A DNA stretch of 64,000 nt from Solanum dulcamara (GCF_947179165.1 NC_077243.1:46082501-46146500); one strand, 5' to 3'. Counted from the first letter of the stretch, positions 47,411 to 62,046 are shown. Made by a program: numbers and translations. The notes: generated by a model from the letters alone, not told the origin.

Positions 47411-50400
47411 TGTCATGACCCAACCCCGTGGGTCGCGACTGGGGTCTGACCTGGACCCTCGTGTACATAACTTTCAAATATAACCAAATTGGACTATGGG
47501 TAATGTAATAAAACCCCCAAAACCCAAATGGGTTAAAACTTTTTCATGTTCATGTAGCCTCCTTCATTCATATTGTATCATGGAAGAGAATGCAATCCTA
47601 AAAGGCTGCCATAACGTAAAAACATTTACAACGTGTCGTATAGTCACAGCCGAAATAAACTCATGAACAACCTACACATATATGTCTATAGACCTCTAAG
47701 AATAGTACAGTAATATATGGTGGGACAGGGCCCCCACCATACCCCTGAACAAACAAATACATATATACACCGGAGGAACAGTACAAAAAACTAGGCTTCG
47801 GAATAGTGGAGCATCTCCAATCATAGGTGAGCGGAAATCCTAAGCTGGCGGATCTTTGAAATAAACGTCTGTACCTGCGGGCATGAAATGCAACCCCCTG
47901 AAGAAAGTGGGGATCAGTACCATACATGTACTGAGTGTATAAGCATAACGTAACTGAGATAACAACTGAAACAGGGATGCAGGAAACCAAGTATAACATT
48001 TAATAGGGTACTGTACCTGCACCTCACAAAATAAAGTCCTATATACTATTATCACATACCGTATTCGGCCTGCTCGGGGACTCGATCTTACAAATACATC
48101 ATCTATCATCATAGGCATATATATGCTATTAGCGTTGTGGAATGTACACCCCTAGCCATGTATATATCAAGCACATGCCGAGAACGACGGCCCAATCCAC
48201 ATATCATGTAATAATGTCGAGGAACGACGGCCCGATCCATATGTGACATAATAATGCCGAGGTACGACGGCCCGATCCATATATATATCATAATGCATAT
48301 ACGTGCACGCAAAACTCTGTAACATATCAAACATCTCTTAGATATCATCATAAAGCATGTTCAAGAGCTCCTAAGTATAGGAGCTTGCACATCCCAAGAC
48401 TATTCAACTCATAGGAGGCTCAAGGGTCGTAGTTCAACTACTTCAAGGCCCTTATCATTCAAGAGTGGGTACAAGTCATGAGTTACATCCGGAATCTATA
48501 AATGGGGCTATATCCAAATCCATGTCCTATAGCACCTTCGTCCAGTCTTTCTAGAAGTAGGAAAAGACAAGCTTTACATGTACCATTTCCTATCACATGG
48601 AAGACTTTGAAAAGTAATGACTCAACTTGTTACAAGAGTTCTAATCAGTAGGAAGTGAACAAAAGCCTTAACTCACACTCAGAGTTTGAAGAGTATAATA
48701 AATTCAAACTTCATATACAAAATACTTACATCTAAGTCACACCAAAAGAGAGGAAGAATATCTTTACATACACTACTTCTCAGCATATAGAATACTTGAG
48801 AAATGGAAGATTAACTACTTTAAGAGTCTTAACATTCAACAGTGGACACGAATTATGAATCATGAATCATGTTCAGAGCTCATGAATAAAGTTACCCCAA
48901 GCTTCACACACACATCACTTGTCACTTAGATCTAAGACATTCCCAAAAGAAAGAATAGATAGGCTTTACATACTTATACCAAAACATGCCAAAAGAAGGA
49001 ATAGCTTTACATATTTATGCAAAAAATATGCCAAAAGAAAGCTTCACATACCTCGTATGGACTTCTCTTAATCACGTTCAGGTCATCGTTCTCCGACCCT
49101 ATTTAACATGGAAGAAATGCGATTATCAACAACCTTAACTTTTCAGTGCCCTCAAATGCACCTTAACATTCATGGAACCTATTTCCTTATTCGTCTCCTC
49201 GACTAGTTTTTTAATTAGTTAAGGCGTTAATGAAAATTGGGCAGCACCTCCCTTATAAAGTGCCCTATCCGAATTTCCAATTACATCACCAATTACTAAA
49301 TCCAACAAACAACAACACCCTGCAGCACATAAATATAAAACATGGAGACATCACGCAACACAAGCTCCAAACAACTTGCTGAAAATTACGACACCAAAAT
49401 AGGGTTTCTAGTCTTTATTTCGCAAAGCCTTTATTTATACAAAACAAGGGGTCATTCGGCTGTTACCAGAAGCACCCACACCCCTTTTAGAACACATTTA
49501 GGCCCTTCAACAAACACCCACACACCTGCAGTAGTACACCACAAGCACAACACTTTACTTCGACGACAATTCAACTATAGCGATTCCAATTTAGTTTGTT
49601 TCGAACGTCAAGCGTTTGTATGATGTTTTCACGTTTCCAGGAACCTAAAAAACATATAATACACTTCATAACAACACCATAAACTCCAACGTAAGTGGAG
49701 AAACCTTACCTTACCCGAAATTGGCCAAAACTGCCATATTGCAACTCGGAAACTTTTCAAACTTGCTGGAATCGCGTGGACTGCTTGTTATCCGTTTGGT
49801 GCTTCCCCAAGCCATGATTTTTCATTATTAATACCTTAATATCATGTAAATTCCCTTACCAAAACGTGGTAGAATATAACCAAGCCATACCTTAACAAAC
49901 GGCTTCCCAAACCTGCTGAAAATTAACTTCGGAAATACCCTTAACGTGCTGAAAGTTGCGGACTGTTTGTGCCACTTATCCGCTGCTCCAAATTGGATTT
50001 TTTTGATATAAACCATCATTATACAACTTTTATATACCTTACATAATTAATTAACGGAACAAAATCCGGAGGCTTACCTTGGCAGCCCCAAACCCGTAGC
50101 TCCTCTATTTGCCCTCCAATGTTTTCCTCTTCTTCTTTTCACACTTTCTCTTGTTTGTTACAAGTGTAAAGCAGAAGGTATGGTTCCGTAGGTATTATAA
50201 AACACATATATACATCTCCACGTGCTTGAGTAACACCGTAGATAATTAATTCACGAAGGAAAACATTGGAAAACTTAACTTGAACTCTTTCAAGCCATGG
50301 CTACCTCCTTCTCTTCTCTCACATTTTCTCTCTATTTTTGGCTTATGTTTTTGGATGGAAAATGAATTAAGAGTCAGACAACATGCATATATAAACCTCC

Positions 50401-50925
50401 TTAGGAGGTGACATGTGTCATCACCCTAGGGGTGACACGTGGAAGCCTCTTAGGGTGCCACCTCATCCAAGCTTCCAATCCAAAGCTACCACGTGGCAGC
50501 GTGGGGCCAATCCCAAGTAGGTGAGTCACCTGCTTGCTTGTCACCAGCTTGCTTTTCACCTGCTTGCTTTACTTTCGTAAGTTCATAAACTAATTTTTGC
50601 TCCCTTTCATAGGTTCGTCATCCCGTCTCATTTTAAGAGTTTATGCCCTCCTTGCTACTTAAGCTCGATGTATACTAAAGTAGCTTAAGTGTTTAGGACT
50701 TCTAAGTTAGTAGCTTACGCAAGAAAGTCGAGTTCCATGATTTGTTAGTTGGCCTCCAACTCCTTTCAAATACTTATAACTCTATTTCCAACCTTTACTC
50801 TTACGGGGTATCACATCCTGCCTTCCGTAGAGTTATTTGGTAACATGATAGATAATAGGGATCACATGGCGATTTTCAAGAATCTTACGAACACGTCTCA
50901 AGGTACAGAAGTACGGGATATAACA
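47411..50925 (-). repeat. Array LTR L2 (3515 bp, unit b)
   Basis: Offset 4625 bp from L3. It carries the b/c/d set of diagnostic bases (for example CACACC at about 48732 where a and e read CACGCC). Confidence 0.92.
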
Positions 50926-52035
50926 TCCTTCCCCTCTTCGAGAACATTCGTCCTCGAATGTTAACTTGTCCTATAGGGTTTCAGGGAGATTTTGGACGTT
51001 CTCTATAACAGTCGCTATCCGCTCTATTTAGGAGTTCAAATTACCCTTGTATATAGGGAACAAGTACAAGTATCTTTCCTCGATCTCTTTTTCGACTTCT
51101 CAGGGCATCCCCTCTCTTTGTTTTTATTTTGCCACACTTCTTTGACGGAAGTCACATCCTCAATTCGTACCCTTTTAATTTGCCAATCTAAGATGGCGAG
51201 AAGTTTCTCCTTGTAGGATAACTCTTCCATTTCATGGACTTCATTTATGGGACATACTCTGGGTGGATCACTAGTAGATTTGTGAAGCATCCATATCTGA
51301 TAGACTGGGTGTATGGTTTCCAAATCAGGTGGTAAGTTCAATTTACAAGTAACTTTGTCTATCTTACGAGCAACTTGATAAGTTCTAATATAGTTTGGGA
51401 TAAGTTTCCTTTTCTTGCCGAATCTTATTATTTCCTTTTCTTGTTCTAGGAGAATTTCGGTAGAGTTTTCTTTATATTTCGTAACTATCCCCAAAACCTA
51501 CACGCAAGAAATACCAACAATGCCTCACAGGGCCAACATATATATTCATCTCACATCACAGCCACACAGGGCTTTCAATATCACCTCATATTGCAGCCAT
51601 ACAAGGCTTTTAATATCAATAATAGTATAAAAATAATAGACTTACCTCGTATGTCCAACTTCTAACTGCATCTGTTACACTTCCCTATCTACTTTCCTTT
51701 CAGTTTTCAACTTCATATTTCAATCATACTTCAATACCTTACCTAGTACATATATTTTGTGCCTTGGCTTACCTACATGCTTGGTAACTTCTAATATCAT
51801 CAATCACTTTCTTCTATCAATGTTGTCCTTGTGCTAAAATCAGAGGTTAGTATAAGGAATTTCACTTCCTATGACTCGGCTCTATTGCACGATCTTTAGA
51901 TATGAAAGAAGAGTAACATCCTAAATGTCCTATAGCCTCATGTTTATAGATATGGCGCGTAACACACCGATAAACAAGACTCTACTAGACACGATCTACA
52001 GACAACCCAAGGACAAACTGCTCTGATACCACTTC
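50926..52035 (-). pseudogene. Internal region of unit b, with integrase C-terminal ORF (51036-51501)
   Basis: An 1110-bp copy of unit a's internal region. The integrase C-terminal frame (51036-51494) is identical in length to that of unit a. The candidate intron is at 51498-51645 and the primer site at 52020-52031. There is no gag, protease, reverse transcriptase or catalytic integrase. Confidence 0.85.
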
Positions 52036-54722
52036 TGTCATGACCCAACCCCGTGGGTCGCGACTGGGGTCTGACCTGGACCCTCGTGTACATAACTTTC
52101 AAATATAACCAAATTGGACTATGGGTAATGTAATAAAACCCCCAAAACCCAAATGGGTTAAAACTTTTTCATGTTCATGTAGCCTCCTTCATTCATATTG
52201 TATCATGGAAGAGAATGCAATCCTAAAAGGCTGCCATAACGTAAAAACATTTACAACGTGTCGTATAGTCACAGCCGAAATAAACTCATGAACAACCTAC
52301 ACATATATGTCTATAGACCTCTAAGAATAGTACAGTAATATATGGTGGGACAGGGCCCCCACCATACCCCTGAACAAACAAATACATATATACACCGGAG
52401 GAACAGTACAAAAAACTAGGCTTCGGAATAGTGGAGCATCTCCAATCATAGGTGAGCGGAAATCCTAAGCTGGCGGATCTTTGAAATAAACGTCTGTACC
52501 TGCGGGCATGAAATGCAACCCCCTGAAGAAAGTGGGGATCAGTACCATACATGTACTGAGTGTATAAGCATAACGTAACTGAGATAACAACTGAAACAGG
52601 GATGCAGGAAACCAAGTATAACATTTAATAGGGTACTGTACCTGCACCTCACAAAATAAAGTCCTATATACTATTATCACATACCGTATTCGGCCTGCTC
52701 GGGGACTCGATCTTACAAATACATCATCTATCATCATAGGCATATATATGCTATTAGCGTTGTGGAATGTACACCCCTAGCCATGTATATATCAAGCACA
52801 TGCCGAGAACGACGGCCCAATCCACATATCATGTAATAATGTCGAGGAACGACGGCCCGATCCATATGTGACATAATAATGCCGAGGTACGACGGCCCGA
52901 TCCATATATATATCATAATGCATATACGTGCACGCAAAACTCTGTAACATATCAAACATCTCTTAGATATCATCATAAAGCATGTTCAAGAGCTCCTAAG
53001 TATAGGAGCTTGCACATCCCAAGACTATTCAACTCATAGGAGGCTCAAGGGTCGTAGTTCAACTACTTCAAGGCCCTTATCATTCAAGAGTGGGTACAAC
53101 TCATGAGTTACATCCGGAATCTATAAATGGGGCTATATCCAAATCCATGTCCTATAGCACCTTCGTCCAGTCTTTCTAGAAGTAGGAAAAGACAAGCTTT
53201 ACATGTACCATTTCCTATCACATGGAAGACTTTGAAAAGTAATGACTCAACTTGTTACAAGAGTTCTAATCAGTAGGAAGTGAACAAAAGCCTTAACTCA
53301 CACTCAGAGTTTGAAGAGTATAATAAATTCAAACTTCATATACAAAATACTTACATCTAAGTCACACCAAAAGAGAGGAAGAATATCTTTACATACACTA
53401 CTTCTCAGCATATAGAATACTTGAGAAATGGAAGATTAACTACTTTAAGAGTCTTAACATTCAACAGTGGACACGAATTATGAATCATGAATCATGTTCA
53501 GAGCTCATGAATAAAGTTACCCCAAGCTTCACACACACATCACTTGTCACTTAGATCTAAGACATTCCCAAAAGAAAGAATAGATAGGCTTTACATACTT
53601 ATACCAAAACATGCCAAAAGAAGGAATAGCTTTACATATTTATGCAAAAAATATGCCAAAAGAAAGCTTCACATACCTCGTATGGACTTCTCTTAATCAC
53701 GTTCAGGTCATCGTTCTCCGACCCTATTTAACATGGAAGAAATGCGATTATCAACAACCTTAACTTTTCAGTGCCCTCAAATGCACCTTAACATTCATGG
53801 AACCTATTTCCTTATTCGTCTCCTCGACTAGTTTTTTAATTAGTTAAGGCGTTAATGAAAATTGGGCAGCACCTCCCTTATAAAGTGCCCTATCCGAATT
53901 TCCAATTACATCACCAATTACTAAATCCAACAAACAACAACACCCTGCAGCACATAAATATAAAACATGGAGACATCACGCAACACAAGCTCCAAACAAC
54001 TTGCTGAAAATTACGACACCAAAATAGGGTTTCTAGTCTTTATTTCGCAAAGCCTTTATTTATACAAAACAAGGGGTCATTCGGCTGTTACCAGAAGCAC
54101 CCACACCCCTTTTAGAACACATTTAGGCCCTTCAACAAACACCCACACACCTGCAGCAGTACACCACAAGCACAACACTTTACTTCGACGACAATTCAAC
54201 TATAGCGATTCCAATTTAGTTTGTTTCGAACGTCAAGCGTTTGTATGATGTTTTCACGTTTCCAGGAACCTAAAAAACATATAATACACTTCATAACAAC
54301 ACCATAAACTCCAACGTAAGTGGAGAAACCTTACCTTACCCGAAATTGGCCAAAACTGCCATATTGCAACTCGGAAACTTTTCAAACTTGCTGGAATCGC
54401 GTGGACTGCTTGTTATCCGTTTGGTGCTTCCCCAAGCCATGATTTTTCATTATTAATACCTTAATATCATGTAACTTCTAATATCATCAATCACTTTCTT
54501 CTATCAATGTTGTCCTTGTGCTAAAATCAGAGGTTAGTATAAGGAATTTCACTTCCTATGACTCGGCTCTATTGCACGATCTTTAGATATGAAAGAAGAG
54601 TAACATCCTAAATGTCCTATAGCCTCATGTTTATAGATATGGCGCGTAACACACCGATAAACAAGACTCTACTAGACACGATCTACAGACAACCCAAGGA
54701 CAAACTGCTCTGATACCACTTC
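52036..54722 (-). mobile_element. Truncated array unit c (2687 bp)
   Basis: LTR sequence runs to ATATCATGTAA (about 54475) and then joins internal leader CTTCTAATATC directly. This drops 1938 bp: the LTR's U3 end, purine tract, integrase fragment and candidate intron. The joined sequences share GTAA. The primer site is at 54707-54718. Confidence 0.92.
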
Positions 54723-57409
54723 TGTCATGACCCAACCCCGTGGGTCGCGACTGGGTTCTGACCTGGACCCTCGTGTACATAACTTTCAAATATAACCAAA
54801 TTGGACTATGGGTAATGTAATAAAACCCCCAAAACCCAAATGGGTTAAAACTTTTTCATGTTCATGTAGCCTCCTTCATTCATATTGTATCATGGAAGAG
54901 AATGCAATCCTAAAAGGCTGCCATAACGTAAAAACATTTACAACGTGTCGTATAGTCACAACCAAAATAAACTCATGAACAACCTACACATATATGTCTA
55001 TAGACCTCTAAGAATAGTATAGTAATATATGGTGGGACAGGGCCCCCACCATACCCCTGAACAAACAAATACATATATACACCGGAGGAACAGTACAAAA
55101 AACTAGGCTCCGGAATAGTGGAGCATCTCCAATCATAGGTGAGCGGAAATCCTAAGCTGGCGGATCTTTGAAATGAACGTCTGTGCCTGCGGGCATGAAA
55201 TGCAGCCCCCTGAAGAAAGTGGGGATCAGTACCATACATGTACTGAGTGTATAAGCATAACGTAACTGAGATAACAACTGAAATAGGGATGCAGGAAACC
55301 AAGTATAACATTTAATAGGGTACTGTACCTGCACCTCACAAAATAAAGTCCTATATACTATTATCACATACCGTATTCGGCCTGCTCGGGGACTCGATCT
55401 TACAAATATATCATCTATCATCATAGGCATATATATGCTATTAGCGTTGTGGAATGTACACCCCTAGCCATGTATATATCAAGCACATGCCGAGAACAAC
55501 GGCCCAATCCACATATCATGTAATAATGCCGAGGAACGACGGCCCGATCCATATGTGACATAATAATGCCGAGGTACGACGGCCCGATCCATATATATAT
55601 CATAATGCATATACGTGCACGCAAAACTCTGTAACATATCAAACATCTCTTAGATATCATCATAAAGCATGTTCAAGAGCTCCTAAGTATAGGAGCTTGC
55701 ACATCCCAACACTATTCAACTCATAGGAGGCTCAAGGGTCGTAGTTCAACTACTTCAAGGCCCTTATCATTCAAGAGTGGGTACAAGTCATGAGTTACAT
55801 CCGGAATCTATAAATGGGGCTATATCCAAATCCATGTCCTATAGCACCTTCGTCCAGTCTTTCTAGAAGTAGGAAAAGACAAGCTTTACATGTACCATTT
55901 CCTATCACATGGAAGACTTTGAAAAGTAATGACTCAACTTGTTACAAGAGTTCTAATCAGTAGGAAGTGAACAAAAGCCTTAACTCACACTCAGAGTTTG
56001 AAGAGTATAATAAATTCAAACTTCATATACAAAATACTTACATCTAAGTCACACCAAAAGAGAGGAAGAATATCTTTACATACACTACTTCTCAGCATAT
56101 AGAATACTTGAGAAATGGAAGATTAACTACTTTAAGAGTCTTAACATTCAACAGTGGACACGAATTATGAATCATGAATCATGTTCAGAGCTCATGAATA
56201 AAGTTACCCCAAGCTTCACACACACATCACTTGTCACTTAGATCTAAGACATTCCCAAAAGAAAGAATAGATAGGCTTTACATACTTATACCAAAACATG
56301 CCAAAAGAAGGAATAGCTTTACATATTTATGCAAAAAATATGCCAAAAGAAAGCTTCACATACCTCGTATGGACTTCTCTTAATCACGTTCAGGTCATCG
56401 TTCTCCGACCCTATTTAACATGGAAGAAATGCGATTATCAACAACCTTAACTTTTCAGTGCCCTCAAATGCACCTTAACATTCATGGAACCTATTTCCTT
56501 ATTCGTCTCCTCGACTAGTTTTTTAATTAGTTAAGGCGTTAATGAAAATTGGGCAGCACCTCCCTTATAAAGTGCCCTATCCGAATTTCCAATTACATCA
56601 CCAATTACTAAATCCAACAAACAACAACACCCTGCAGCACATAAATATAAAACATGGAGACATCACGCAACACAAGCTCCAAACAACTTGCTGAAAATTA
56701 CGACACCAAAATAGGGTTTCTAGTCTTTATTTCGCAAAGCCTTTATTTATACAAAACAAGGGGTCATTCGGCTGTTACCAGAAGCACCCACACCCCTTTT
56801 AGAACACATTTAGGCCCTTCAACAAACACCCACACACCTGCAGCAGTACACCACAAGCACAACACTTTACTTCGACGACAATTCAACTATAGCGATTCCA
56901 ATTTAGTTTGTTTCGAACGTCAAGCGTTTGTATGATGTTTTCACGTTTCCAGGAACCTAAAAAACATATAATACACTTCATAACAACACCATAAACTCCA
57001 ACGTAAGTGGAGAAATCTTACCTTACCCGAAATTGGCCAAAACTGCCATATTGCAACTCGGAAACTTTTCAAACTTGCTGGAATCGCGTGGACTGCTTGT
57101 TATCCGTTTGGTGCTTCCCCAAGCCATGATTTTTCATTATTAATACCTTAATATCATGTAACTTCTAATATCATCAATCACTTTCTTCTATCAATGTTGT
57201 CCTTATGCTAAAATCAGAGGTTAGTATAAGGAATTTCACTTCCTATGACTCGGCTCTATTGCACGATCTTTAGATATGAAAGAAGAGTAACATCCTAAAT
57301 GTCCTATAGCCTCATGTTTATAGATATGGCGCGTAACACACCGATAAACAAGACTCTACTAGACACGATCTACAGACAACCCAAGGACAAACTGCTCTGA
57401 TACCACTTC
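54723..57409 (-). mobile_element. Truncated array unit d (2687 bp), hybrid of e-left and c-right
   Basis: Same deletion junction as unit c (about 57162). Its left ~1 kb shares diagnostic bases with unit e (GGTTCTGACC, CACAACCAAAATAAAC, GCTCCGG, CCCAACACTATT). Its right part shares those of c (CACACCAAAAGAG). The switch lies between about 55705 and 56048. Confidence 0.88.
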
Positions 57410-60400
57410 TGTCATGACCCAACCCCGTGGGTCGCGACTGGGTTCTGACCTGGACCCTCGTGTACATAACTTTCAAATATAACCAAATTGGACTATGGGT
57501 AATGTAATAAAACCCCCAAAACCCAAATGGGTTAAAACTTTTTCATGTTTATGTAGCCTCCTTCATTCATATTGTATCATGGAAGAGAATGCAATCCTAA
57601 AAGGCTGCCATAACGTAAAAACATTTACAACGTGTCGTATAGTCACAACCAAAATAAACTCATGAACAACCTACACATATATGTCTATAGACCTCTAAGA
57701 ATAGTATAGTAATATATGGTGGGACAGGGCCCCCACCATACCCCTGAACAAACAAATACATATATACACCGGAGGAACAGTACAAAAAACTAGGCTCCGG
57801 AATAGTGGAGCATCTCCAATCATAGGTGAGCGGAAATCCTAAGCTGGCGGATCTTTGAAATGAACGTCTGTGCCTGCGGGCATGAAATGCAGCCCCCTGA
57901 AGAAAGTGGGGATCAGTACCATACATGTACTGAGTGTATAAGCATAACGTAACTGAGATAACAACTGAAATAGGGATGCAGGAAACCAAGTATAACATTT
58001 AATAGGGTACTGTACCTGCACCTCACAAAATAAAGTCCTATATACTATTATCACATACCGTATTCGGCCTGCTCGGGGACTCGATCTTACAAATATATCA
58101 TCTATCATCATAGGCATATATATGCTATTAGCGTTGTGGAATGTACACCCCTAGCCATGTATATATCAAGCACATGTCGAGAACAACGGCCCAATCCACA
58201 TATCATGTAATAATGCCGAGGAACGACGGCCCGATCCATATGTGACATAATAATGCCGAGGTACGACGGCCCGATCCATATATATATCATAATGCATATA
58301 CGTGCACGCAAAACTCTGTAACATATCAAACATCTCTTAGATATCACCATAAAGCATGTTCAAGAGCTCCTAAGTATAGGAGCTTGCACATCCCAACACT
58401 ATTCAACTCATAGGAGGCTCAAGGGTCGTAGTTCAACTACTTCAAGGCCCTTATCATTCAAGAGTGGGTACAAGTCATGAGTTACATCCGGAATCTATAA
58501 ATGGGGCTATATCCAAATCCATGTCCTATAGCACCTTCGTCCAGTCTTTCTAGAAGTAGGAAAAGACAAGCTTTACATGTACCATTTCCTATCACATGGA
58601 AGACTTTGAAAAGTAATGACTCAACTTGTTACAAGAGTTCTAATCAGTAGGAAGTGAACAAAAGCCTTAACTCACACTCAGAGTTTGAAGAGTATAATAA
58701 ATTCAAACTTCATATACAAAATACTTACATCTAAGTCACGCCAAAAGAGAGGAAGAATATCTTTACATACACTACTTCTCAGCATATAGAATACTTGAGG
58801 AATGGAAGATTAACTACTTTAAGAGTCTTAACATTCAACAGTGGACACGAATTATGAATCATGAATCATGTTCAGAGCTCATGAATAAAGTTACCCCAAG
58901 CTTCACACACACATCACTTGTCACTTAGATCTAAGACATTCCCTAAAGAAAGAATAGATAGTCTTTACATACTTATACCAAAACATGCCAAAAGAAGGAA
59001 TAGCTTTACATATTTATGCAAAAAACATGCCAAAAGAAAGCTTCACATACCTCGTATGGACTTCTCTTAATCACGTTCAGGTCATCGTTCTCCGACCCTA
59101 TTTAACATGGAAGAAATGCGATTATCAACAACCTTAACTTTTCAGTGCCCTCAAATGCACCTTAACATTCATGGAACCTATTTCCTTATTCGTCTCCTCG
59201 ACTAGTTTTTTAATTAGTTAAGGCGTTAATGAAAATTGGGCAGCACCTCCCTTATAAAGTGCCCTATCCGAATTTCCAATTACATCACCAATTACTAAAT
59301 CCAACAAACAACAACACCCTGCAGCACATAAATATAAAACATGGCGACATCACGCAACACAAGCTCCAAACAACTTGCTGAAAATTACGACACCAAAATA
59401 GGGTTTCTAGTCTTTATTTCGCAAAGCCTTTATTTATACAAAACAAGGGGTCATTCGTCTGTTACCAGAAGCACCCACACCCCTTTTAGAACATATTTAG
59501 GCCCTTCAACAAACACCCACACACCTGCAGCAGTACACCACAAGCACAACACTTTACTTCGACGACAATTCAACTATAGCGATTCCAATTTAGTTTGTTT
59601 CGAACGTCAAGCGTTTGTATGATGTTTTCACGTTTCCAGGAACCTAAAAAACATATAATACACTTCATAACAACACCATAAACTCCAACGTAAGTGGAGA
59701 AACCTTACCTTACCCGAAATTGGCCAAAACTGCCATATTGCAACTCGGAAACTTTTCAAACTTGCTGGAATCGCGTAGACTGCTTGTTATCCGTTTGGAG
59801 CTTCCCCAAGCCATGTTTTTTCATTATTAATACCTTCATATCATGTAAATTCCCTTACCAAAACGTGGTAGAATAGAACCAAGCCATACCTTAACAAACG
59901 GCTTCCCAAACCTGCTGAAAATTAACTTCGGAAACCCCCTTAACGTGCTGAAAGTTGCGGACTGTTTGTGCCACTTATCCGCTGCTCCAAATTGGATTTT
60001 TTTGATATAAACCATCATTATACAACTTTTATATACCTTACATAATTAATTAACGGAACGAAATCCGGAGGCTTACCTTGGCAGCCCCAAACCCGTAGCT
60101 CCTCTATTTGCCCTCCAATGTTTTCCTCTTCTTCTTTTCACACTTTCTCTTGTTTGTTACAAGTGTAAAGCAGAAGGTATGGTTCCGTAGGTATTATAAA
60201 ACACATATATACATCTCCACATGCTTGAGTAACACCGTAGATAATTAATTCACGAAGGAAAACATTGGAAAACTTAACTTGAACTCTTTCAAGCCATGGC
60301 TGCCTCCTTCTCTTCTCTCACATTTTCTCTCTATTTTTGGCTTATGTTTTTGGATGGAAAATGAATTAAGAGTCAGACAACATGTATATATAAACCTCCT

Positions 60401-60924
60401 TAGGAGGTGACATGTGTCATCACCCTAGGGGTGACACGTGGAAGCCTCTTAGGGTGCCACCTCATCCAAGCTTCCAATCCAAAGCTACCACGTGGCAGCG
60501 TGGGGCCAATCCCAAGTAGGTGAGTCACCTGCTTGCTTGTCACCAGCTTGCTTTTCACCTGCTTGCTTTACTTTCGTAAGTTCATAAACTAATTTTTGCT
60601 CCCTTTCATAGGTTCGTCATCTCGTCTCATTTTAAGAGTTTATGCCCTCCTTGCTACTTAAGCTCGATGTATACTAAAGTAGCTTAAGTGTTTAGGACTT
60701 CTAAGTTAGTAGCTTACGCAAGAAAGTCGAGTTCCACGATTTGTTAGTTGGCCTCCAACTCCTTTCAAATACTTATAACTCTATTTCCAACCTTTACTCT
60801 TACGGGGTATCACATCCTGCCTTTCGTAGAGTTATTTGGTAACATGATAGATAATAGGCATCACATGGCGATTTTCAAGAATCTTACGAACACGTCTCAA
60901 GGTATAGAAGTACGGGATATAACA
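57410..60924 (-). repeat. Array LTR L5 (3515 bp, unit e)
   Basis: The left part resembles d; from about 58738 on it resembles unit a (CACGCC, GAGGAATGG, ATGGCGACATCACG at 59341). Confidence 0.9.
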
Positions 60925-62022
60925 TCCTTCCCCCCTTCGAGAACATTCGTCCTCGAATGTTAACTTGTCCTATAGGGTTTCAGGGAGATTTTGGACGTTC
61001 TCTATAACAGTCGCTATCCGCTCTATTTAGGAGTTCAAATTACCCTTTTATATAGGGAACAAGTACATGTATCTTTCCTCGATCTCTTTTTCGACTTCTC
61101 AGGGCATCCCCTCTCTTTGTTTTTGTTTTGCCACACTTCTTTGATGGAAGTCACGTCCTCAATTCGTACCCTTTTAATTTGCCAATCTAAGATGGCGAGA
61201 AGTTTCTCCTTGTAGGATAACTCTTCCATTTCATGGACTTCATTTATGGGACATACTCTGGGTGGATCACTAGTAGATTTGTGAAGCATCCATATCTGAT
61301 AGACTGGGTGTATGGTTTCCAAATCAGGTGGTAAGTTCAATTTACAAGTAACTTTGTCTATCTTACGAGCAACTTGATAAGTTCTAATATAGTTTGGGAT
61401 AAGTTTCCTTTTCTTGCCGAATCTTATTATTTCCTTTTCTTGTTCTAGGAGAATTTCGGTAGAGTTTTCTTTATATTTCGTAACTATCCCCAAAACCTAC
61501 ACGCAGGAAATACCAACAATGCCTCACAAGGCCAACATATATATTCATCTCACATCACAGCCACACAGGGCTTTCAATATCACCTCATATTGCAGCCATA
61601 CAAGGCTTTTAATATCAATAATAGTATAAAAATAATAGACTTACCTCGTATGTCCAACTTCTAACTGCATCTGTTACACTTCCCTATCTACTTTCCTTTC
61701 AGTTTTCAACTTCATATTTCAATCATACTTCAATACCTTACCTAGTACATATATTTTGTGCCTTGGCTTACCTGCGTGCTTGGTAACTTCTAATATCATC
61801 AATCACTTTCTTCTATCAATGTTGTCCTTCTGCTAAAATCAGAGGTTAGTATAAGGAATTTCACTTTCTATGACTCAGCTCTATTGCACGATCTTTAGAT
61901 ATGAAAGAAGAGTAACATCCTAAATGTCCTATAGCCTCATGTTTATAGATATGGCGCGTAACACACCGATAAACAAGACTCTACTAGACACGATCTACAG
62001 ACAACCCAAGGACAAACTGCTC
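60925..62022 (-). pseudogene. Internal region of unit e, cut inside the primer-binding site
   Basis: The integrase C-terminal frame (61035-61493) is open, with a few substitutions relative to unit a. The stem-loop is at 60942-60961 and the candidate intron at 61497-61644. The unit stops at 62022 after GCTC, the last four bases of the primer site, and no LTR follows. Confidence 0.85.
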
Positions 62023-62046
62023 GATGTCGATTATCTGTATATTATT
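62023..62046. other. Unplaced 24-bp junction sequence
   Basis: GATGTCGATTATCTGTATAT and four more bases separate the array from LTR J. It matches neither the expected LTR nor LTR F. Confidence 0.6.

Larger units (their letters stand above)
42664..62022 (-). mobile_element. Head-to-tail array of five LTR-internal units (shared LTRs)
   Basis: LTR starts on the plus strand (TGTCATGACCC) at 42664, 47411, 52036, 54723 and 57410 give spacings of 4747, 4625, 2687 and 2687 bp. The order is LTR-internal-LTR-internal and so on. Unit a: LTR 42664-46300, internal 46301-47410. Unit b: LTR 47411-50925, internal 50926-52035. Units c (52036-54722) and d (54723-57409) share a 1938-bp deletion joining LTR to internal. 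Unit e: LTR 57410-60924, internal 60925-62022. Units are nearly identical, so the amplification is recent. There is no right-hand LTR and no target duplication. Confidence 0.93.

Noticed and set aside
47661..47999. 112-codon minus-strand frame in array LTRs
   Set aside because: It corresponds to the GTACGGCGGGGGCCCTG end of the LTR, which shows similar chance frames in A, B and F. It is non-coding LTR sequence.
42664..62022. Centromeric or satellite array
   Set aside because: Each period is an LTR plus internal region with primer site and purine tract, so the array is a retrotransposon concatemer, not a satellite.
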